DNA of 64,000 bases from Branchiostoma floridae. Its lineage: Eukaryota > Chordata > Leptocardii > Amphioxiformes > Branchiostomatidae. The position numbers were made by a program, and so were the translations under genes. This document shows, piece by piece, positions 56,501-64,000 of this stretch; position 1 is the first letter of the stretch, and each line of letters starts with the position of its first letter. The notes below the pieces were generated by a model. That model made no database searches. It saw only the letters and a list, made by a program, of their open reading frames with translations, and had not been told where the DNA came from. The stretch is taken from NCBI RefSeq assembly GCF_000003815.2, contig NC_049980.1, positions 9,507,695-9,571,694 of the forward strand, read 5' to 3'.

Positions 56501-59500
56501 CTCATTCGGGTGCATGGATTTTGTTTCAGCTGAAGTTATCGTGAACGTGGAGTGCCATGAGGACTACATGACCGTGACCTTCCCTAGAGCAGCGCTACCG
56601 GCGGTAGATGTGGACAACATGCACCTGTTGGATGACAGCTGCCGTGCGACAGTTACCCAGACGGAGGTGACTCTCCGGGCCGGCCTGCAAGACTGCGGGA
56701 CGATTCAGGATGTAAGTAGACGTCTGAAACAGACAAAACATTAGGTGAGGCGAGCGAGATTGCTATAAAAGTGCCAAAGTGATCCATGTGACCGTTTCAA
56801 CAACGCTTCATGGCAGATGCTTTCTGTTTATCTGACGCTACTTCACTTTTATCCCCGGGGTAACTTATATCCGTTGTTTTTCAAAGCATTTGTATGTATT
56901 GTTAGTATTTGGAGATACGAATATCGACGGGCTGTGTTTTCAAACTGCATGTTTGTTTTTTTTAATATTGCAGTTTGAAACCACCATCCGTTGATTTCTC
57001 ATCCCTAAATACCCTGGTCAATGTACAGAGGTTACCCCGCAGATAACGATGAAATTGCGTTTCAAAGTTTCTTTGCTTTCTCCTTGTTTCCATAGTCGTC
57101 AGAAGATGACAAGTTCATCTTCACTAACGAGGCCATCGCTAGTCAGGTAACGTCTGACAACGGAGCTGTGAGAGGAACGCCCTTCAGCAAGAGGTTCCAG
57201 TGTGAGTTCCTCCGTCAGTACGTGGTCTCACAGGGAAGGGATATCCTCTACAACATCCCGTCTCCTCGGTAAGTTCCACCGTCAGTACGTGGTCTCTACA
57301 ACATTCCGTCTCCTCGGTAAGTTCCTCCGTCAGTACGTGGTCTCACAGGGAAGGGATATCCTCTACAACATTCCGTCTCCTCGGTAAGTTCCACCGTCAG
57401 TACGTGGTCTCTACAACATTCCGTCTCCTCGGTAAGTTCCTCCGTCAGTACGTGGTCTCACAGGGAAGGGATATCCTCTACAACATACCGTCTCCTCGGT
57501 AAGTTCCTCCGTCAGTACGTGGTCTCACAGGGAAGGGATATCCTCGACAACATTCCGCCTCCTCGGTAAGCGTTGTCATACATGCACAACTGTGTCTCAA
57601 CTAGGGTTCATCTATTACATTGAAGTATGAAGAAAAGAAGTAGATAATTTATTTACGTTCAGCTCCGTGAAGAAATTCATGATCAAATCAGTGTAAAGCT
57701 CTCTACGAGATGAAAGTCATTGATTAGAATCCAGTTTCTGGGCTTTTGTTTGGTTTACTCTGAATGTGTAGTAAGCATAGAAAGAATAATCTCTCACACA
57801 CGATCATCAGTCTGTATCGTTGTATCATTGCCAACTTTGTTGTCTTCTTTGCAGTGTGCAAGTCGTGGACGCGGAAAACAGTTTCACCTTCGAGATGCAC
57901 ATGTTCACGTCTGCAGACTTCACTGCGACATACAATTCACCTGACTACCCTGTGCAGGTGACATACTTCTTTCGTTCTTGCTGAGTCTATCAAAGTGCAT
58001 TCCGTTTTGTTGTCTTTATCGGTTGCAAATAAGGTTTTCGAAACTGCCGTTGTGTTCAGGGTAGGCATCTTGTTTACAAACTAGCTAGAAAGTAATGAAT
58101 CGTGTTTCTCGTCGTGCATGTAAATTTTGTTACCAATGTATCTGTCCCTCTCCCAAGACAAGAGTCTACTCTTTATGTCTACGTGTCTAGGTGACTTCAT
58201 CTGACAATCTACACTTCGGATTGAGCGTGAACTCACCTCTGAACAACCTGGAGCTGTTCGCTCTCCACTGCCTCGCCACGCCCAGTACCGACCCTGGTGA
58301 CTCTCCAAGCGTCAGCATCATTCAAGACGGGTACGTCACTATTCACGTGGTTTTCTTACATCAGACAGGTAACAATGAGTTAAAAGGTGGTAACAGCCAA
58401 GGGTTTAACTCCCATGTTAAAGGACCCAAAAAGACACACTAGAATAAAAAGTATGCCGTTCTATAATAGGCAAGTCCATGATCATTTGTGAAAATCACTT
58501 CTCTCCTGTAGGTGTGACATCGACACCACGCTTCAGCTAGACACAACACTGTCTAACGACATGGCCTTATACTACTCCATCCAATCTTTCACCTTCCCCA
58601 ACATTGACGATCCCAGTCTGGTAAAATAGACAAACATGTAAACTTTGGTCTGGTGGTGGATAGACCAAATGTTCATGATGTAAAGTTGGTACTAAACATT
58701 GTGGCAGTGCCGTAAGGTTTATATCTGCTAAGCCAGGAAAACAGTTTGCATCTAATGGATTACCAATAAACATGTCCTGCGTTTTGCCGTCACAGAAGAC
58801 GACTTTTCATCTTTGTGCATGCTTCAGCGTCTATTTGTGTCTCTACCTCTTAGGCTTCTGGAATGGTCTTTTTCACTTGAATTTCTTGACTACTGTATGG
58901 TATTTGGGTACTACGCGGTATTTGGGGTACCATAAATGTCGTGTTGGTGCGTCAGATTCATGTACATGTTGTTATTACCCCCACCCCAGGTGTACATCCA
59001 TTGCACCATGGTAGTCTGCTTCAAAGACGACCCGGACTCGCGGTGCAGTCAGGGATGTGTCTCCTCAAGGCGGCGCAGGCGCGCTGTGTCTGACATGAGC
59101 GAGGCCCGAGTGCGACGTGCCAGCGAAAGGGACCACATCACTACCGTCAGCCAAGGACCCTTTGCTGTTGAGAGTGGACAAGGACAAGGAGAAGGTAGAA
59201 ACCGTACATTAGCATGGTGTCAAATAATGTCTCTCATTGACGTCAACAAACCGGGTGACCTGTGCCACTAGTTTCGAACCACGTGTCTTTTTACGATAGA
59301 GAAAATAATAACTCATCTTAAAGCCAGAAAGCTTCCGTAGCTTGAAACCATAATATTTTCTTGCGTTCACCATACTCAAAACTATGAGGATGTTTTTATG
59401 TGGAGAGCTGTTGCGTGTTATCATTTCCAATGATAAGCAAATGTGTTCATAATTTCGCTGACATTCACATGTTTGATTCAGCATATACAGATATTGTACA

Positions 59501-60113
59501 CTACTGTAAACAATTACTGTACGGTAGATTCCTAGAGTACAATATCTGCACATGACTGTAGTAGACATTATGAACATTATGTGTCTGACTGTATGTGCTG
59601 TCCCACAGCCTCCACCATCCCCACCGTCGGCATCGCTGTCGGGACAGCTGCGGGGATAGCTGGCGTCCTCCTGCTGGTCGTTGCTGTCTTCCTGGTGAGG
59701 AAGAGACGTGGTCGTGACGTCAAGGAGCAGGCTGAGGATCGTGTCGGTGAGTAAGACATCCAAGAACTATACAGAATCTGTCGGTAGATACTATCTAAAG
59801 AATCCTTTTCATTCATGACCAGGCGAACCGAAACGTTAGTAATAATGCTCTTTGATTTTGTTGCCTATGTCTGCATGTGGTAACTCAGTAATAGATCGTA
59901 TCCATTGAATACGATCAAACACTAACTAGTGTACATAAGTATACTGTACTTACAGCAATGGCGTAACATATATTATGGGCATTTGGTACTTCGCCCTACA
60001 GTTCTGTTCCTTCCTCTAATTTGATGTGGTCTTTTATTTCAGGTTTTGACAACTATTCGCTTGAGATCTGGGGAAAGGACAAGGCTGGGAACGCGACCGC
60101 TAAACCTGAGTAG
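44452..60113 (+). CDS. Transmembrane discoidin-CTLD-EGF-FN3-ZP protein, copy B (26 exons)
   Basis: Join: 44452-44524, 46999-47427, 48345-48473, 48632-49042, 49216-49326, 49922-50317, 50434-50547, 51213-51338, 51559-51927, 52374-52487, 53048-53437, 53577-53690, 54031-54417, 54769-54876, 55246-55368, 55515-55637, 55786-55908, 56124-56390, 56530-56711, 57096-57268, 57855-57957, 58191-58330, 58512-58620, 58990-59194, 59609-59746, 60043-60113. It totals 5028 nt, 1675 residues, all in frame. Order: signal peptide 1-24, F5/8C 25-167, EGF, CTLD 211-347, EGF, CTLD 385-516, two EGFs, CTLD 597-719, EGF, CTLD 758-887, EGF, CTLD 926-1054, four EGFs to 1213, FN3 to 1302, ZP to 1606, TM, tail. Same membrane anchor and furin site as gene A. 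A multivalent glycan-binding surface protein is inferred; function is unproven. Confidence 0.85.
44525..46998 (+). other. Intron 1 of gene B
   Basis: 2.5 kb without recognised exons. 44640-44730 and 45000-45070 hold diverged copies of a dispersed repeat (GTGGATGGA, CATGATATTTGGT). 46291-46380 is a small minisatellite of GTTGTTTTCGGT-like units. Not alignable to intron 1 of gene A. Confidence 0.5.
46999..47427 (+). CDS. Gene B exon 2: F5/8 type C (discoidin) domain
   Basis: 143 codons, phase 1-1. Discoidin hallmarks in order: [67 protein letters not shown]. The terminal cysteine pair of many F5/8C domains is absent. These domains bind glycans or phospholipids (family knowledge). Gene A has a CTLD at this position and no trace of this exon was found there. 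Confidence 0.9.
48345..48473 (+). CDS. Gene B exon 3: calcium-binding EGF
   Basis: [18 protein letters not shown] with the intact calcium motif, unlike the GVNEC of gene A exon 3, and two extra codons in the last loop. Phase 1-1, 43 codons. Confidence 0.88.
48632..49042 (+). CDS. Gene B exon 4: CTLD 1
   Basis: A 137-codon CTLD. The sugar-site triplet reads EPD (HPVEPDHRG) with WSD, departing from EPN/WND, so specificity may differ from the matching CTLD of gene A. Confidence 0.9.
49216..49326 (+). CDS. Gene B exon 5: EGF
   Basis: [14 protein letters not shown] ... [12 protein letters not shown]. 37 codons, phase 1-1, nearly identical to gene A exon 5. Confidence 0.9.
49582..49858. mobile_element. 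SINE-like insertion in intron 5 of gene B
   Basis: About 280 bp absent from the same intron of gene A (GAAGAAACCAGAG at about 17889). It includes GGGCCGTCCCTCGGATAGGA and GGAGGTCCCGTGTCTGG followed by GGCACGTTAAAGAACCCC. From memory this resembles a core shared by SINEs of many marine invertebrates; the family name is not verified. It ends in an A-rich AACAAAACCAAACCAAAAG. Confidence 0.6.
49922..50317 (+). CDS. Gene B exon 6: CTLD 2
   Basis: A 132-codon CTLD nearly identical to gene A exon 6: [27 protein letters not shown]. Canonical-looking calcium site. Confidence 0.9.
50434..50547 (+). CDS. Gene B exon 7: EGF
   Basis: [20 protein letters not shown] ... [13 protein letters not shown]. The intact form of the exon that is truncated in gene A at 18466-18524. 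38 codons, phase 1-1. Confidence 0.88.
51213..51338 (+). CDS. Gene B exon 8: calcium-binding EGF
   Basis: [18 protein letters not shown] ... [14 protein letters not shown], full calcium motif, 42 codons, phase 1-1. No counterpart in gene A, where this region is deleted. Confidence 0.88.
51559..51927 (+). CDS. Gene B exon 9: CTLD 3
   Basis: The shortest CTLD (123 codons): [34 protein letters not shown]. The EPN triplet is EPT and the WND region is WRSDW, so canonical sugar binding is doubtful. Most similar to gene A CTLD 1, including the intron upstream (GCATTACTTCCA). Confidence 0.88.
52241..52262 (+). pseudogene. Possible remnant of a CTLD exon end
   Basis: TTC AGC TGC GAG CTG CCA CTC G reads FSCELPL, like the FICQLLPG end of the other CTLD exons. 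It is followed by GCATGTCACA, where they have GTATGTCAC, and by intron sequence resembling that after gene A CTLD 1 (ATACAACATT...ATCGAATTGG). The rest of the domain is missing. Confidence 0.45.
52374..52487 (+). CDS. Gene B exon 10: EGF
   Basis: [18 protein letters not shown] ... [14 protein letters not shown]. 38 codons, phase 1-1; the donor GTGGGC is weaker than the others. Confidence 0.85.
53048..53437 (+). CDS. Gene B exon 11: CTLD 4
   Basis: A 130-codon [36 protein letters not shown]. The glutamate of EPN is replaced (YPN), so the calcium-coordinating triplet is altered. Confidence 0.9.
53577..53690 (+). CDS. Gene B exon 12: EGF
   Basis: [15 protein letters not shown] ... [16 protein letters not shown]. 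38 codons, phase 1-1. Confidence 0.88.
54031..54417 (+). CDS. Gene B exon 13: CTLD 5
   Basis: A 129-codon [36 protein letters not shown]. Both EPN (EPG) and WND (WFA) are lost, so calcium-dependent sugar binding by the usual site is unlikely. Confidence 0.9.
54769..54876 (+). CDS. Gene B exon 14: EGF
   Basis: [18 protein letters not shown] ... [13 protein letters not shown]. Matches gene A exon 7; the same acceptor ambiguity (CCCCAG or GTGTAG). Confidence 0.82.
55246..55368 (+). CDS. Gene B exon 15: calcium-binding EGF
   Basis: [18 protein letters not shown] to GVTCTG, first of the tandem cbEGF trio. 41 codons. Confidence 0.9.
55515..55637 (+). CDS. Gene B exon 16: calcium-binding EGF
   Basis: [18 protein letters not shown], second of the trio, near-identical to its neighbours and to gene A exon 9. 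Confidence 0.9.
55786..55908 (+). CDS. Gene B exon 17: calcium-binding EGF
   Basis: [18 protein letters not shown], third of the trio, with CDEGYTGNG in the last loop. Confidence 0.9.
56124..56390 (+). CDS. Gene B exon 18: fibronectin type III domain
   Basis: [20 protein letters not shown] ... [12 protein letters not shown]. 89 codons, phase 1-1. Confidence 0.88.
56530..56711 (+). CDS. Gene B exon 19: ZP domain part 1
   Basis: [19 protein letters not shown] ... DCGTIQD. 182 nt, phase 1 to 0. Confidence 0.88.
56849..57046. mobile_element. Foldback MITE in the ZP intron, copy B
   Basis: Counterpart of 20839-21028 with the same inverted ends (TTATCCCCGGGGTAAC). Confidence 0.6.
57096..57268 (+). 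CDS. Gene B exon 20: ZP domain part 2
   Basis: [19 protein letters not shown] ... [20 protein letters not shown] ... IPSPR, ending CTCG|GTAAGT, phase 2. In-frame TAA follows directly. Confidence 0.85.
57205..57568 (+). repeat. Tandem array duplicating an exon end and donor (6 units)
   Basis: Unit starts at 57205, 57272, 57320, 57387, 57435, 57502; lengths 67, 48, 67, 48, 67, 67. The same two unit types as in gene A, four fewer units. Confidence 0.92.
57855..57957 (+). CDS. Gene B exon 21: ZP domain part 3
   Basis: [20 protein letters not shown] ... DYPVQ. 103 nt. Confidence 0.88.
58191..58330 (+). CDS. Gene B exon 22: ZP domain part 4
   Basis: [19 protein letters not shown] ... [10 protein letters not shown] ... 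IIQDG. 140 nt; same protein as gene A exon 15. Confidence 0.9.
58512..58620 (+). CDS. Gene B exon 23: ZP domain part 5
   Basis: [10 protein letters not shown] ... [12 protein letters not shown]. 109 nt, phase 2 to 0. Confidence 0.9.
58990..59194 (+). CDS. Gene B exon 24: ZP end and furin site
   Basis: [14 protein letters not shown] ... [11 protein letters not shown]. Same protein as gene A exon 17. 205 nt, phase 0 to 1. Confidence 0.9.
59609..59746 (+). CDS. Gene B exon 25: transmembrane segment
   Basis: One hydrophobic helix ([20 protein letters not shown]) followed by RKRRGR. Same protein as gene A exon 18. Confidence 0.9.
60043..60113 (+). CDS. Gene B exon 26: cytoplasmic tail and stop
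   Basis: [26 protein letters not shown] at 60111-60113. Same tail as gene A. Confidence 0.85.
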
Positions 60114-60925
60114 TCGTGTCTTGTGTGTGACTCGAGATATCAGTGTGGCAGCCCACAAAATCTCTCTCCCCTCTCTCCCTCTCATTCGGTCACTACCTCT
60201 CTTTTTCTCTCTCTCTCTCTTTCTCTCTCCCTCTCTCTCCTATATTCATACATATTCAACCTATCGACCATCTCCCTCTTATTCGCTCACTGTATCTCTT
60301 GCTCTTCTCTCTCTCTCATATGACATTAATGCATGTGGAAACATGCACACACACACACACACCCACACACCCACCCACACACACACATACACACCCCCCC
60401 CCCCCACACACACACACAGAGAAACGCACACACTTATGGTTTCTTTCACTCTTTTCCTTACTATCTAATCTTGTCTCTATCTTTTCAATCAACAGAAGTC
60501 TTTTCATTCTTTATCTCTTGAGCGTTGTGATATTCACAGACGCATATAAGTAATTAGATATAAAAAAACGACAACAGTTAGAAGCCTATAGGGACATTTT
60601 ATGGGGGAATCAATCATTGAAACATAACAGATCTTTTTCGGATTAAGACTAAATTTGCGAAACTTTCACAGGACAAAATAGCAAAGTAATGTCACACAAT
60701 GAGTAAATTTCAGATTTTTGAAAAGACCAAATAAGTAGAGGACCATCTGTTACTCTTTGCCTGTAAACGTTATAAAACTGGACGCTATAAACCAACCATG
60801 ATCAACCATGTTAACACAAACACTATAGAGAACAGTGCAGACGGACGTCGTTTAGAAGTTAGAAAACTGTTGTCGGCTGAAAAAAAAATGCTGGTGATAA
60901 TAAATTTACAAAAAAGGTCCATTAC
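60114..60925 (+). other. Probable 3' UTR of gene B
   Basis: CT-rich tract (about 60163-60240), an interrupted CA repeat with ten Cs (about 60345-60415) and a conserved AATAAA at 60899-60904. Confidence 0.5.
60899..60904 (+). promoter_or_regulatory. Candidate poly(A) signal, gene B
   Basis: AATAAA conserved in position and context with 25106-25111. Confidence 0.4.
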
Positions 60926-62277
60926 TGCCTCCACAGTGTGACAGACATGGCGGCCAACATGTTAAACCTGTTAGAGACAAAACCTCAGGGTTCTGTGGAG
61001 AATGATTTTGAAAGGCTCATCAGGCATTTGAGTTTGACATGATAGCCGCCATATTTGCAATTTACAACCGTCAGATTCAGAATAAATGAAGAAGATAAAA
61101 TGGAGAAGACACGATTGGAAATGACCAAAGGGCATTGAGACTGGTTGTGAACCATTGTGGAATAGTGGGGTATTGATCATGAGTTTTCTTAACATGTATG
61201 CAGGATGCTAGCCAGTCCTCGTGTGATTATATATTTACATTAACTTTGTCATATTCTGACTTAAAGATGCACATTAACTTTGTCATATTCTGACTTAAAG
61301 ATGCACATTAACTTTGTCGTCTTCTGACTTAAAGATGCACATCTAATAGAATACTGTTCTAAGACTATAAATATAAAATATAATGTAGGTTTCTGATGTA
61401 TTATCTTTCTTTAGTCAATATACTACTTTTATCTTTCAGTGGCATTTTGATTAGATTTTGAAGTTATAATTTTGAGGTAATTATGAGGAGCATTGTTAGT
61501 TGACAAGACGTATTGGATGTTAAAATATGACTGTTATAGTGTGGTGTAGACTCGGCTTTACTGTACAATTAGAATCACTTATCTTAGTAGTCAAAAGCAA
61601 CGTTGATGATATTGTATTTCTAACTTAAAGGCAATATAATCTAGAACCTAATCTACATCTAGTAGAGCTACCATCATGTACTTAACAGTAGAGCGGATCG
61701 CTTGGTATATCGGTTGTTATTGAATAGGTATTTTAAAGAAGTAGAATAGTATTGAATAGATCTGCAGTTTTGGTACCACACACATGTGTTTGTCATTTTT
61801 GTGCCCTTGATAAAATTGCTGGTGAAGAGCCAAGTTAGAAGAACAATTAAAAGAGCACAGGACATGAGCTAATACGTATATCACTTGTGTTGAAACTTTT
61901 CATTTGTACTCCACATGGTGACGAAGTGTAATCCCACACACTTTCTAAAAGAAAGACGGTTGAAATATTGATTATACTCATGGGGAGGGTGGCAAAACCC
62001 ACCATACATATAGATCATGTGCCTCTTCGACACTATCAGCTGGAAAGCCGCCAGAAATTATCTTAGTCAATATGTCATTTCGACACATTATGCCTTGTGA
62101 GACTGCCAACATTAAGATTTGAGTGTCAGATTGATTTGTATCAATCACGGCAATCTGAGATCTCGAACCCTTACCCATGCTGCTTAGCGAGCATTCGAGT
62201 CCCATACAGCAGAGCCGTGTACGTATGGCAACAGACATAGACACATATACACACACAGACAGCCAGGTAGGCAGACA

Positions 62278-62338
<61 letters not shown>

Positions 62339-62360
62339 GCACACAGATACACACTCGCAG

Positions 62361-62400
<40 letters not shown>

Positions 62401-62870
62401 GCCAAGCTCACTGCTATGCTCTCTTAGGATGAGGAGATAGGTTTGTTTTATGGTTTCCATAGAAGGACGTGCACTATTGTTTGTAAAGCTTAATCAGCTG
62501 GAAACTTGCTGGTTTATAAATGGGACCTAATATAAGCCGAAGTTAGAGAAGCAAAATGTTCCTCATGGCTTTAACAATGCTCCCCTCCCCCGGAATAAGG
62601 AGAGTACTAGTATATAAAACTATAGAGAATCGTTTCATCCAGGCAGTTTTATCCATTGGGCTATGTACTCATGTAAGTCTAATAAGCTGCCCACGGTTAA
62701 CACATACGGTGTAAACACTGAAGTGTCAAATGCCATCTTGATGACCTTGAAGGAACAAGTGACCTTTTGGCAAGAAACTTGAGAGACTGGTTTTCAGCCA
62801 GGTGTATTATTCAGTGATGCCATCTAGCAGTCCTTTGTGGTATCTCAGAATGAGGTCTTCAAACCCTGCA
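60926..62870. other. Non-coding 3' flank of copy B
   Basis: No gene is seen. Aligns with 25131-26640. A 27-30-bp unit (GCACATTAACTTTGTC...TTCTGACTTAAAGAT) is repeated three times at about 61236-61345. Long CA repeats occupy 62279-62333 and 62363-62400, expanded relative to copy A. Confidence 0.55.
62279..62400. repeat. CA microsatellite
   Basis: Two CA runs of about 55 and 38 bp separated by a CGCA/GATA-interrupted stretch. Low-complexity open frames through it are not genes. Confidence 0.95.
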
Positions 62871-63439
62871 ACAGTACGTATAGCAACAGACCTAGACAAA
62901 CACACACACACAGGCAGCCAGACACACACACAGAGTACGCCTATGCAAATTGGCCTCTTCCAGGTTGCTTAGTTTTCCATCTCCAGTGTCAAAGTTACCT
63001 GTATACCAAGTTCCAGGTCATTTGGCTTTCATATCATGACGCAGAAACCCCACATACATATTTGGTCCAAAATGACAAAAATCCCGATTTTGGTAATTTG
63101 GTGTAACGTTATGCTATAAGTGTGGATAAGGTTATGTAGGCATATGCCCTATGCAACTTCATATCAAATTTCAGGTCATATATCTTTTAAAACCAATTTT
63201 CATTCAATCTATCTTCTTTTTACATAATGTCAGTCCAGGGAAAAAATAGCTGAACAATCCTTACAATATGGACAGGTAGAAGAGCATGGTAAAATTACAA
63301 GTTTTTACCCTCCTTAGTCCTTACTATGACTATCACTTTCAAAATCTAATAACTGCACATGTACAAATTGACTGATAATTATAAAATGCATTGACCAAAA
63401 GGAAATTAACAGAAGCCAGCCATTTATGACATCATCCTG
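62871..63439. other. Unique sequence 3' of the minus-strand lectin exon
   Basis: Beyond the duplication. No coding exon seen. Includes the presumed 3' UTR of the minus-strand gene ending at 63440, with no clear poly(A) signal picked out. Confidence 0.35.
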
Positions 63440-63589
63440 TTATATGTGAGGACGAGACTGGCAGATGTACCACTTTTTCTCGCTGCACTTAGTGTCGTCC
63501 CACATAGGATCAATGGTATGTCCTGACGACCAGTAGTGGACACAAAGTGAATCCCATCTAGAGTCTCTTGGCTCACTGGGGTGCCATCC
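63440..63589 (-). CDS. Terminal CTLD exon of another C-type lectin gene (partial)
   Basis: On the minus strand, after an acceptor (TACTCCAATAG), the frame reads GWHPSEPRDSRWDSLCVHYW ... DPMWDDTKCSEKKWYICQ, then SRPHI and TAA (stop 63442-63440). This is the C-terminal half of a CTLD: W-x-P-x-EP, the two last cysteines, WDD in place of WND, and WYICQ. EPN has become EPR. It ends the protein directly after the lectin domain, unlike genes A and B, and a phase-0 intron splits the domain. The 5' exons lie beyond the window edge. Confidence 0.75.
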   Translation of the reverse strand, partial: GWHPSEPRDSRWDSLCVHYWSSGHTIDPMWDDTKCSEKKWYICQSRPHI

Positions 63590-64000
63590 CTATTGGAGTA
63601 AACAAATACATCATTAAGTCATCAGTGTATATATATATATATATATATTGATAAGGAATTTTTCGTCCAGATCACAAGATTTAGCTTACAAAAGGCAATG
63701 TATAAACTATCGGGATCCTTTGTTTGTCCATTTTCCTCTGTACGTATGTATGTATTGTGCTTTTGGAGTGTGCAAATAAGAAATAAGTGTGGCAATAAAA
63801 GGTATTGCCATGGAGACGGTTTTATTGTTAATAAGTATATGATTGTTGGTGGGGTGTGTTTTAGTATTCGTGGAAAACCCGCAATACCGGTCCTCGGAAC
63901 TAACGCGACATGATATGCGCACTGCATATGCACTTCATACGGAGTGGATATGCTGAAGTAGTAATTCATACGCTAGATGTGCTAGACGTACACTTGAATC
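63590..64000. other. Intron of the minus-strand lectin gene
   Basis: A short TA repeat at 63628-63649. No further lectin exon was recognised on the minus strand before the window end. Confidence 0.4.

Larger units (their letters stand above)
33060..62870. repeat. Copy B of the large tandem segmental duplication
   Basis: Same block order as copy A, in direct orientation. Differences from A: an extra 57-bp minisatellite (34394), a hAT-like MITE (38317), fewer 56-bp units, a SINE-like insertion (49582), about 4.2 kb of extra lectin exons, and no mariner-like element or reverse transcriptase fragment. Confidence 0.85.

Overview
The window is animal nuclear DNA. It has intron-rich genes with GT-AG junctions, abundant MITEs and LINE debris, microsatellites and minisatellites. 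The extracellular modules (C-type lectin, EGF, discoidin, fibronectin III, ZP) are each encoded by exons bounded by phase-1 introns. Together with the repeat types, this suggests a marine invertebrate deuterostome, most likely a lancelet (Branchiostoma). That assignment is inference from gene architecture; no search was run.

The window is organised by a large direct duplication. Copy A runs from about 1 to 26640 and copy B from about 33060 to 62870. Each copy carries, in the same order: a repeat-rich 5' flank, a 56-bp minisatellite block of several kb, a conserved spacer, and one large plus-strand gene. Gene A (14407-24319) was assembled here as 19 exons (1118 residues): signal peptide, 3 C-type lectin domains (CTLDs) separated by EGF modules, 4 further EGF modules, FN3, ZP domain with furin site, transmembrane helix, and a short basic tail. 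Gene B (44452-60113) was assembled as 26 exons (1675 residues): signal peptide, F5/8-type discoidin domain, 5 CTLDs interleaved with EGFs, 4 further EGF modules, then the same FN3-ZP-TM end. Every exon joint keeps the reading frame.

The two genes differ in informative ways. Their first extracellular module has been exchanged (CTLD in A, discoidin in B). About 4.2 kb of B (three CTLDs and their EGFs) is missing from A at a microhomology junction, which leaves a truncated EGF exon with an in-frame stop. The second ZP exon has been copied as a tandem array that multiplies its splice donor, 10 units in A and 6 in B. The 3' halves contain near-identical intronic tracts that suggest recent gene conversion.

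Between and around the genes are a 934-bp mariner-like non-autonomous element with an empty site in the other copy, a 140-bp hAT-like MITE with an 8-bp target duplication, two abutting TA-flanked MITEs, a foldback-like element built from palindromic ~70-bp units, two decayed LINE fragments, a SINE-like insertion, and a ~148-bp tandem repeat. At the right edge a minus-strand exon (63440-63589) encodes the C-terminal half of another CTLD, so the lectin cluster continues outside the window. Long open frames in the minisatellites and microsatellites are not considered genes.
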